The notes under the pieces: generated by a model
Seen by the model: only the letters and a program-made list of their open reading frames with translations
Told to the model about the DNA's origin: nothing
Database searches by the model: none
Origin: UBA8828 sp046315175
Lineage (GTDB): Bacteria; Verrucomicrobiota; Verrucomicrobiia; Opitutales; UBA953
DNA: 19,035 nt
Reading direction: 5' to 3'
NCBI GenBank assembly: GCA_046315175.1
Contig: JBKDBK010000156.1
Coordinates: 1-19,035 of the forward strand
Shown: positions 13,724-19,035 of the stretch, piece after piece
Layout: each line of letters begins with the position of its first letter
Numbering within the stretch: the first letter of the stretch is position 1
Translations under genes and position numbers: made by a program

Positions 13724-13826
13724 GACCCATGGTCGACGGGGGGCTCGCCAGGGGCAAGCGCGGGAAAGGGGACTTGACCGTGGGGGGGCGGGTCGGTAGC
13801 ACCGACCCTCACAACCGACGTCCGCC
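13724..13826 (+). promoter_or_regulatory. Divergent region and rpmF leader with a perfect hairpin
   Basis: These 103 bases separate divergent starts. GGGTCGGT (13790-13797) and ACCGACCC (13801-13808) form a perfect 8-base stem with loop AGC, ending 18 bases before the rpmF ATG. TTGACC at 13774-13779 could be a -35, but the matching -10 position (TAGCAC, 13797-13802) is weak. The hairpin has no T-tract. It may be an operator, or a leader structure for the ribosomal-protein operon. Confidence 0.5.
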
Positions 13827-14006
13827 ATGGCCAATCCCAAACGCAAGCAGTCCAAGCGCCGCAGCCGGCTTCGCCGCGGCCAGAACCAATTCCGCGCCCC
13901 CAAGCTGGTCAAGGACGCCGAGTCGGGCGCCCTGCGCCGTCCCCACCGCGTCGACCCGGTCACCGGCAAGTACCGCGGCCGCCAGGTGATCGACACCGGC
14001 GCCTGA
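13827..14006 (+). CDS. rpmF: 50S ribosomal protein L32
   Basis: Ribosomal protein L32, a small basic component of the large subunit. The 59-residue product opens MANPKRKQSKRRSRLRR, the standard L32 N terminus (normally M-A-V/N-P-K-x-K-x-S-K-S-R), and ends KYRGRQVIDTGA. The usual C-terminal zinc ribbon (two CxxC pairs) is absent: the equivalent stretch GALRRPHRVDPVTGKYRGR keeps the PHRV core without any Cys. Cys-free L32 forms are known in many bacteria, so this is normal rather than broken. Directly downstream are plsX (25 bases) and fabH, the classic rpmF-plsX-fabH arrangement, which supports the call. No Shine-Dalgarno is seen before the ATG at 13827. Confidence 0.95.
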   Translation: MANPKRKQSKRRSRLRRGQNQFRAPKLVKDAESGALRRPHRVDPVTGKYRGRQVIDTGA

Positions 14007-14031
14007 CCCCGCCGGGCCTAGCGCCCGAGCC

Positions 14032-15093
14032 ATGGAAACACCCAAGGCCGCCCACCGCATCGCCGTCGACTGCATGGGCGGCGACATGGGCCCCTCGGAG
14101 GCCGTCGCCGCCGTCGCCATTGCGCTGAAGGAGGGATTGGTCGGCCCCGAGGACCAGCTGGTCCTGGTGGGCAACGAGGAGATCCTGCGCCCGCTCGCCC
14201 GCGAGCATCGCATCCGCCTGAGCGCCAACGTCAGCTTCCGCCACGCCCCGTCGATCATCGCCCCCGACGACACCCCGATGACGGCGATGAAGGGCAAGAA
14301 AGACGCCTCGATGCTCGTCGCGGTCGAGATGCTCAAGGCGGGCGAGGTCGACGCCATCGTGTCCACCGGCAACACCAAGGTGCTGGTCGGCGCCGGCACC
14401 ATCCGCCTCCGCGCGATGGAGGGCGCCGAGCGGCCCGCGCTCGCCGCCATCATGCCGCGCCGCGAGGGCCATTTCGTCATGCTCGACGTCGGGGCCAACC
14501 CGGAGGCCACGCCCGACCACCTCGTCCACAACGCGGTCCTCGGCCGCATCTACGCCCAGTCGGCGCTCGGCATCGCCGACCCCCGGGTCGGCCTGCTCAC
14601 CGTCGGGACGGAGGAGGGCAAGGGCGGCGACCGCATCAACCGCACGCACGCGCTGCTCAAGGCGATGGGCGAGCGCATCCGCTACGTCGGCCCGGTCGAG
14701 GGTTTCGACGTCTTCGGCAATGTCTGCGACGTCGTGGTGACCGACGGCTTCACCGGCAACATCATCATCAAGACGCTCGAGGGCATGGTCTACATGGTGC
14801 GCGACCTGGTCGGCCCTAAGGTGCGCTACAACCCGGTCTACCTGGCCGGCGGCATCGCGATGTTCCCCCTGCTGCGCGAGCTCAAGGGCCATCTCAAGCC
14901 CGAGCGCTACGGCGGCGCCCCCCTGCTCGGGCTCAACGGCCTGGTCATGAAGGCGCACGGGTCGAGCAACCGCCACGGGATCGCCAGCGCCATCCGCCTC
15001 GGCCGCGAGGCGCTCGAGGCCGGCGCCGGGCGGCGCATGCGGGAGGAGCTGGCGGCGGCCAACGCGGTGATCGCGACCCACCCGGCCGCCTGA
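14032..15093 (+). CDS. plsX: Phosphate acyltransferase PlsX
   Basis: Converts acyl-ACP to acyl-phosphate, the donor used by PlsY to start glycerophospholipid synthesis; a peripheral membrane enzyme. The 353-residue protein is full length with IAVDCMGGDMGPSEAV (10-25), the ASMLVAVEMLKAGEVDAIVS region with STGNTKVLVGAGT, VMLDVGANPEATPDHL, GLLTVGTEEGKGG, VVVTDGFTGNIIIKTLEG and the C-terminal GGAPLLGLNGLVMKAHGSSN. These are all PlsX signatures. It sits between rpmF and fabH, its usual partners. The ATG at 14032 gives METPKAAHRIAVD; no Shine-Dalgarno is visible. Confidence 0.97.
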   Translation: METPKAAHRIAVDCMGGDMGPSEAVAAVAIALKEGLVGPEDQLVLVGNEEILRPLAREHRIRLSANVSFRHAPSIIAPDDTPMTAMKGKKDASMLVAVEMLKAGEVDAIVSTGNTKVLVGAGTIRLRAMEGAERPALAAIMPRREGHFVMLDVGANPEATPDHLVHNAVLGRIYAQSALGIADPRVGLLTVGTEEGKGGDRINRTHALLKAMGERIRYVGPVEGFDVFGNVCDVVVTDGFTGNIIIKTLEGMVYMVRDLVGPKVRYNPVYLAGGIAMFPLLRELKGHLKPERYGGAPLLGLNGLVMKAHGSSNRHGIASAIRLGREALEAGAGRRMREELAAANAVIATHPAA

Positions 15094-15144
15094 GGTGTTT
15101 TTGCGTTCCCTTCGGGAGCCAAACCCCCTTCCCTTGCCCCGTCG

Positions 15145-16155
15145 ATGCCCGCCCCGAAGTCCGTCATCATCCGCAGCGTCGGGGTCCACACCCCGGAGCG
15201 CCGGGTAACCAACGAGGAGCTTTCCCGCACGGTCGACACCTCCGACGAGTGGATCCGCACCCGCTCGGGCATCGGCGAGCGCCGCATCGCCGGGCCGGAC
15301 GAGAACCCCTCCGACATGGGCGCCAAGGCGGCCGCCCAGGCGCTGGAGCGGGCCGGCCTGTCGCCTTCCGACGTCGACCTGCTGGTCGTGGCCACGATGA
15401 CGCCCGACCTGCCCTTCCCCTCCACCGCCTGCCTCATCCAGGCCAAGCTCGGCCTCCGGCGCGACATCCCCTGCTTCGACCTCGCCGCCGCCTGCTCCGG
15501 CTTCATCTACGCCCTCCAGGTCGCGACCGACATGGTCCGCGCCGGCCGCTACCGCCGGGCGCTGGTCATTGGCGCGGAGAAGCTCTCCAGCGTCGTGGAC
15601 TGGACGGACCGCTCGACCTGCGTGCTCTTCGGCGACGCCGCGGGCGCCGCGGTCGTCGAGGCCTGCGACACGCCCGGGGTCGGCATCCTCGCCAACCTCC
15701 TGGGCGCCGACGGCTCCAACGCCGAGCTGCTCTGGGCGCCCGCGGGCGGCTCGGCCAAGCCCGCCTCGGCCGAGACCCTCGCGTCCCGGGAGCACTACCT
15801 CAGGATGAACGGCAAGGAGATCTTCAAGCTCGCGGTGCGCGTCATGGCGAGCTCCTGCGAGAAAGTCCTCGCGGAGGCAGGCGTCGCCTCCGACCAGGTG
15901 GCCTGCTTCATTCCCCACCAGGCCAACGTCCGCATCATCGAGGCGGTGGCCGCCCAGCTCGGGCTGGGGATGGACCGCTTCCCCCTCAACCTGGAGTGCT
16001 TCGGCAACACCTCCGCCGCCTCCATCCCCCTCGCCCTCGAGCAAGCCTGGCGCGAGGGAAAGATCCGCCACGGCGACCTCGTCCTCATGGTCGCCTTCGG
16101 CGCCGGACTCACCTGGGGCGCCACCCTGCTCCGCTGGCATGAACCGACCCGCTAA
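15145..16155 (+). CDS. fabH: 3-oxoacyl-ACP synthase III
   Basis: Starts fatty acid chains by condensing an acyl-CoA (usually acetyl-CoA) with malonyl-ACP. The 336-residue protein has the Cys-His-Asn triad: C117 in DLAAACSGF, H258 in CFIPHQANVRI and N288 in ECFGNTSAASIPLAL. DTSDEWIRTRSGIGERRIA (31-49) and VLFGDAAGAAVV (160-171) are further family signatures, and the end GAGLTWGATLLRW is typical. The ATG at 15145 is 51 bases after plsX, in a pyrimidine-rich stretch with no Shine-Dalgarno; a tiny hairpin (TTCCC/GGGAG) is in that gap but is too weak to call. The next gene begins 17 bases before the fabH stop, in another frame, so the two are co-transcribed. Confidence 0.97.
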   Translation: MPAPKSVIIRSVGVHTPERRVTNEELSRTVDTSDEWIRTRSGIGERRIAGPDENPSDMGAKAAAQALERAGLSPSDVDLLVVATMTPDLPFPSTACLIQAKLGLRRDIPCFDLAAACSGFIYALQVATDMVRAGRYRRALVIGAEKLSSVVDWTDRSTCVLFGDAAGAAVVEACDTPGVGILANLLGADGSNAELLWAPAGGSAKPASAETLASREHYLRMNGKEIFKLAVRVMASSCEKVLAEAGVASDQVACFIPHQANVRIIEAVAAQLGLGMDRFPLNLECFGNTSAASIPLALEQAWREGKIRHGDLVLMVAFGAGLTWGATLLRWHEPTR

Positions 16156-17245
16156 CCTCCTCCTCGCGCTGGCCCTCCTCGCGACGTCGCCCGCCCTCGC
16201 CGAGCTCCGGCGCGGCCCCGACGGAACCTGGGCGCTTGCCGAGGGCAGGCCGACCGACCTGCCCGCCGATCCCGCCGAGCGAGCGGAGATCCTCGCGGCG
16301 CTCAACCGCGCCCAGGCCGCCCTCGACTCCGGGCGCAATGGCGAGGCCATCGGCGAGGCCGACGACGCCGTCGACCCGGCCGAGGAATCGGAGGCCGCCG
16401 CGCAGGCCCGCCTCATCCGCGCCCGGGCGCGGGCCGAGCGGCGGCAATTCGAGGACGCCCTGGCCGACCTGCGCTGGCTGACCAGCCGACGCATCGATTT
16501 TCCCGAGCTCGACGCCGCGGTCGACCTCCAGCTGGCCCTCGCCCGCCGCCTCGCCTCGGGCGAGTCCCGCCGCCTCGGAGGCTGGATGCCCTGGTTCGCC
16601 GACCGCGCCCTCGCCCTCGAGGCCTACCAGGACGCGCTGCGCGCCGCGCCGCGCGGCCGCCGGTCCGACACCGCCCTGGTCGAGCACGCCCGCCTCGCGC
16701 TCCAGCTGGAGCGCCCCGAGGACGCGCTTGAGTCGCTCGAGAGGCTGGTCGGCGAGCACCCCGACTCGCCCCACCTGCCCGAGGTGCTCGCGCGGCTCGC
16801 CGAGCTTCGCGCAGCCGACTCCCCCGGCCCCCACTGGGACCAAGCCTCGGCGCGCGAGGCGCTGCTCGCCCTCGAGAACCTTGTGAGCCAATACCCCTCG
16901 AGCCCCGAGGCCGCCGCCGCGCCGGCGCGCATCCGGGAGCTGCGCAACCAGATGGCCGCCTCGCGCCTGCGCCTCGCCGAGTTCTACTGGCAGCGGCGCA
17001 ACAACCCCGCCGCCGCGCGGCTGATGGCGGCCTCGGCGATCACCCTCGCGCCCGACTCCGACTCCGCCAAGGACGCCGGGGCGCTCATCGCACGGATCGA
17101 CGCCGGCGAGGAGGCGCCGGCCACCCTCGCCGACCGCGTGCTCGGCCGCTACCCGAGGCGCGCCGCCGCGGCCAAGCCCAGCGAGGCCGCGCCCGCCGCG
17201 CCCGCCTTCCGGGAGGAGCCGCCTCGGGCGGCCGGCGAGCGATGA
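16139..17245 (+). CDS. Exported TPR-like repeat protein, BamD/YfiO-like
   Basis: A 368-residue protein with a signal peptide (NLLLALALLATSPALA, cleavage after residue 21) and helical repeats of TPR type. Recognisable units are AEILAALNRAQAALDSGRNG, AQARLIRARARAERRQFEDA, ALEAYQDALRAAPRG, LALQLERPEDALESLERLVG and LRLAEFYWQRRNNPAAARLM. The pattern of repeats with SQYPSSPEA-type ends resembles BamD (outer-membrane protein assembly) and CpoB/YbgF-like proteins, but there is no lipobox, unlike BamD. It ends in an Ala/Pro/Glu-rich tail. Its start overlaps fabH by 17 bases and its stop overlaps the LptE-like gene (ATGA). Context with an LptE-like lipoprotein favours an outer-membrane assembly role; that is inference. 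It may also be a general periplasmic TPR scaffold. Confidence 0.85.
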   Translation: MNRPANLLLALALLATSPALAELRRGPDGTWALAEGRPTDLPADPAERAEILAALNRAQAALDSGRNGEAIGEADDAVDPAEESEAAAQARLIRARARAERRQFEDALADLRWLTSRRIDFPELDAAVDLQLALARRLASGESRRLGGWMPWFADRALALEAYQDALRAAPRGRRSDTALVEHARLALQLERPEDALESLERLVGEHPDSPHLPEVLARLAELRAADSPGPHWDQASAREALLALENLVSQYPSSPEAAAAPARIRELRNQMAASRLRLAEFYWQRRNNPAAARLMAASAITLAPDSDSAKDAGALIARIDAGEEAPATLADRVLGRYPRRAAAAKPSEAAPAAPAFREEPPRAAGER

Positions 17246-17724
17246 GGCCGCTCGCGCTCGCCGCCCTCGCGGCCTGCCTGGCGGGATGCTCCGCCTACCG
17301 GCTCGGCCGCGCGCCCGCGCAGCGCGACATCGAGGAGCGCGCGGGCCGCAACGCCACGCCGCGCCCCGGAACCCACGCCGCGCTCGACCAAGCCCTTCGC
17401 GCGGCGCTCGCCTCCGACGCGCGCCTGCGCGTCCGGGCCGGCGGGGCGCCGCTCGAGGCCGAGGTCGTGGCCTACCAAAGGGTCGGAGCGGCGCGGCGGG
17501 CGGATGACGGGGCCCTCGACCAGACCTTCCGCGTGACCCTCACGGTCCGCTGCACGCTCCGCTCAGCCGACGGCCGAAGGACCCTCTTCCGCGACCGCGA
17601 CTTCTCGGCCTCGGGCATCCTTGACGCCTCGGGCGACCTGGCCGGCGAGGAATCCCGACTGCTCCCCCGGCTGTGCGCCGAGGTCGCGGCCCAGGTCCGA
17701 GACGCCGCCATCGGCGCCTGGTGA
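17242..17724 (+). CDS. LptE-like LPS-assembly lipoprotein
   Basis: A 160-residue lipoprotein: signal RPLALAALAACLAGC with lipobox LAGC (Cys16), followed by SAYRLGR, the GYxLG-like opening typical of LptE. LptE plugs the LptD barrel in the outer membrane and helps insert LPS. The rest has alternating beta-type stretches (RLRVRAGGAPLEAEVVAYQR, FRVTLTVRCTLRSADGRRTL, RDRDFSASGIL) and a C-terminal helix (LPRLCAEVAAQVRDAAI), as in LptE. Sequence conservation in this family is low, so the name is a family-level guess supported by the lipobox, size and fold pattern. lptD is not in the window. The ATG overlaps the preceding stop by ATGA, and rpe begins one base after its own stop. Confidence 0.75.
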   Translation: MRPLALAALAACLAGCSAYRLGRAPAQRDIEERAGRNATPRPGTHAALDQALRAALASDARLRVRAGGAPLEAEVVAYQRVGAARRADDGALDQTFRVTLTVRCTLRSADGRRTLFRDRDFSASGILDASGDLAGEESRLLPRLCAEVAAQVRDAAIGAW

Positions 17725-17725
17725 C

Positions 17726-18379
17726 ATGAACCCCGTCGTCCTCGCGCCCTCGCTGCTCGCCGCCGACCACGCGGACTTCGCGGGGGGTGTCGCCGCCATC
17801 GAGCGCGCCGGCCTCGGCTGGGTCCACCTCGACATCATGGACGGGCACTTCGTGCCCAACCTCAGCTTCGGACCCCAGGTCCTCGCGGCGCTCCGGCCGC
17901 GCACCCGGCTGCACTTCGACACCCACCTGATGCTGCTCAACCCCGACCGCTACGTCGAGGCCTTCGCCAAGGCGGGGGCCGACCGCATCACGGTGCACGC
18001 CGAGGCCGACCACGACATCGCCCGGACCCTCGCCCGCATCCGCGAGCTGGGCTGCTCGGCGGGCATCGCCATCAACCCCGACGCCGACCCCAGCGCGACT
18101 TTCCCCCACCTCGACGCGGTCGACCTCGTGCTGTGCATGACGGTCTTCCCGGGCTTCGGCGGGCAGGCCTTCATCCCCGGGGCGGCGGAGAACGTCCGCG
18201 GGGTCGCGGCGGAGCGCGCCCGCCGAGGCCTGTCCTTCCGCATCGAGGTCGACGGCGGCATCACCGCCGAGACCGCCGCGGTCTGCCGCGCGGCCGGCGC
18301 CGACACCCTTGTCGCCGGCACCTCCTTCTTCAAGGCGCCCGACCTCGCCGCGGCGGCGCGGGCGATGACCGGAGCCTGA
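17726..18379 (+). CDS. rpe: Ribulose-phosphate 3-epimerase
   Basis: Pentose phosphate pathway enzyme interconverting ribulose 5-phosphate and xylulose 5-phosphate. The 217-residue TIM barrel is full length with APSLLAAD (7-14), HLDIMDGHFVPNLSFGP (34-50), DTHLML (65-70), VLCMTVFPGFGGQAFI (135-150), and IEVDGGIT (173-180). The metal ligands H34, D36, H67 and D175 and catalytic aspartates D36 and D175 are all present. The ATG at 17726 lies one base after the stop of the LptE-like gene. It is the last gene of the rpmF-plsX-fabH operon; its stop lies inside the 18374-18397 hairpin. Confidence 0.97.
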   Translation: MNPVVLAPSLLAADHADFAGGVAAIERAGLGWVHLDIMDGHFVPNLSFGPQVLAALRPRTRLHFDTHLMLLNPDRYVEAFAKAGADRITVHAEADHDIARTLARIRELGCSAGIAINPDADPSATFPHLDAVDLVLCMTVFPGFGGQAFIPGAAENVRGVAAERARRGLSFRIEVDGGITAETAAVCRAAGADTLVAGTSFFKAPDLAAAARAMTGA

Positions 18380-18397
18380 GCCGGCAAGGGCTCAGGC
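18374..18397. terminator. Hairpin over the convergent stop codons of rpe and rlmN
   Basis: GCCTGAGCC (18374-18382) and GGCTCAGGC (18389-18397) form a perfect 9-base stem with a 6-base loop. The left arm contains the rpe TGA and the right arm the complement of the rlmN TGA. No T-tract follows either way, so it may block read-through or protect 3' ends rather than act as a classical intrinsic terminator. Confidence 0.6.
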
Positions 18398-19035
18398 GGG
18401 AGGGGGGAGGTCGAGACGCAGCGCCTTCTCCGTCTGCAGGCGCAGCTGGCCGCAGGCGGCGTCGATGTCGTGGCCCTTCTCGCGGCGCAGGGTGACGGAC
18501 ACCCCGGCGTCGCGGAGAATGTCGGCGAAGCGCGCCTGGCGGGTCAGGCTCGGGCGCTTCCAGGGAAGGCCCTGGACCGTGTTGTAGGGGATGAGGTTGA
18601 CGTGGGCGTGGAGGTCGCGGGCGATGTCGCGCAGCCGCTCCGCCTGGTCGAGCCCGTCGTTCACCTCGTCGATGAGGATGTACTCGAGGGTCAGCATCCG
18701 TCCATGCCGCCGGGCGAAGGCCTTGCACGCGGGCAGGAGCTCCGCGAGGGGCCACTTGCGGTTCACCGGCATGATCTTCTCGCGCACCTCGTCGGTGGCG
18801 CCATGCAGGCTGATGGCGAGGCGAAGCCCCAAGGGCTCCTCGGCCAGCTGGAGGATCTTCGGGACGACGCCGGAGGTGGAGACGGTGATGCGGCGGGCGC
18901 CGAAACCCAGCCCCCAGGGGGCGTTGACGGCCCTCAGGGCGGCCATGAGGTTGTCGTAGTTGGCCATGGGCTCGCCCATGCCCATGACGACGATGTTGGA
19001 AAGATGGCGCGGCGTACCATCCTTGGGGCTTGGCC
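18392..19035 (-). CDS. rlmN: 23S rRNA (adenine-2503-C2)-methyltransferase, C-terminal part (truncated by window edge)
   Basis: Radical-SAM enzyme that methylates A2503 of 23S rRNA and A37 of some tRNAs. About the last 213 residues are visible and the reading frame is open to the right edge, where it continues (RHLSNIVVMGMGEPMANYDN). MGMGEP is the SAM-binding signature; ITVSTSGVVP, LAISLHGATDEVREKIMPVN and ILIDEVNDGLDQAERL are family-typical. The methyl-carrying cysteine is present in HDIDAACGQL near the C terminus (Cys355 in E. coli). The radical-SAM CxxxCxxC motif lies outside the window. An internal ATG at 18985 is not the start. It is convergent with rpe. Confidence 0.96.
   Translation of the reverse strand, partial: PSPKDGTPRHLSNIVVMGMGEPMANYDNLMAALRAVNAPWGLGFGARRITVSTSGVVPKILQLAEEPLGLRLAISLHGATDEVREKIMPVNRKWPLAELLPACKAFARRHGRMLTLEYILIDEVNDGLDQAERLRDIARDLHAHVNLIPYNTVQGLPWKRPSLTRQARFADILRDAGVSVTLRREKGHDIDAACGQLRLQTEKALRLDLPPPA

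Noticed and set aside
15094..15144. Small hairpin TTCCC/GGGAG between plsX and fabH
   Set aside because: Only five pairs with one G-T, no T-tract after it; not enough for a terminator or attenuator call.
13960..16494. 844-codon open frame on the minus strand opposite plsX and fabH
   Set aside because: It is antisense to two certain enzymes with all catalytic residues intact; long open frames on the opposite strand are expected in such GC-rich DNA. The translation is Gly/Ala/Arg/Asp-rich with no domain.
1..19035. Search for CRISPR arrays, insertion sequences, tRNA genes, attachment sites and defence cassettes
   Set aside because: No direct-repeat arrays with spacers, transposase-like proteins, tRNA cloverleaf or phage/defence domains were seen; the longest gap between genes is about 100 bases.

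Overview
This is a GC-rich, gene-dense chromosomal window from a Gram-negative (diderm) bacterium. It encodes lipid A synthesis (LpxA), two outer-membrane-type lipoproteins, an LptE-like protein and a BamD-like repeat protein, so an LPS-type outer membrane is likely. The overall gene mix, the class of several uncharacterised proteins and the rarity of Shine-Dalgarno sequences suggest Verrucomicrobiota, probably Opitutae-like. That assignment is inference from recalled resemblance, not from a search.

Layout. (1) 1-3117, minus strand: a run of scpB, pheA, an MCE/MlaD-family gene and the 5' part of glycyl-tRNA synthetase. scpB and pheA overlap by 4 bases and pheA overlaps the MCE gene by 34. (2) 3218-4903, plus: ilvD, divergent from scpB. 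(3) 4916-5959, minus: a Tat-exported NHL-type beta-propeller protein, convergent with ilvD and divergent from pgi. (4) 6024-12540, plus: eight genes in tight array, pgi, a membrane-anchored coiled-coil protein, a 53-residue lipoprotein, rsmI, a 205-residue uncharacterised protein with a possible degenerate nuclease fold, lpxA, pdxA and an orphan periplasmic binding protein. Most junctions are ATGA or TGATG overlaps, so one translationally coupled operon is likely. (5) 12641-13161, plus: a stand-alone gene for an exported Cys/Lys/Asp-rich repeat protein, closed by a strong intrinsic terminator. The DNA just before it is clearly lower in GC. (6) 13175-13723, minus: a HAD-IIIA phosphatase resembling GmhB/HisB but lacking the usual zinc loop. 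(7) 13827-18379, plus: rpmF-plsX-fabH followed by a TPR/BamD-like exported protein, an LptE-like lipoprotein and rpe. (8) 18392-19035, minus: the 3' part of rlmN, convergent with rpe, with a hairpin covering both stop codons.

The content is mainly core metabolism and envelope building: lipid A first step, fatty acid and phospholipid initiation, LPS/OMP assembly-like factors, amino acid synthesis (ilvD, pheA), PLP synthesis (pdxA), sugar phosphate metabolism (pgi, rpe) and rRNA modification (rsmI, rlmN). I see no CRISPR array, insertion sequence, tRNA, rRNA or defence cassette, and no gene-free stretch above 300 bases. The least explained items are the Cys/Lys-rich secreted protein, the 205-residue conserved-looking protein between rsmI and lpxA, and the coiled-coil plus mini-lipoprotein pair after pgi.
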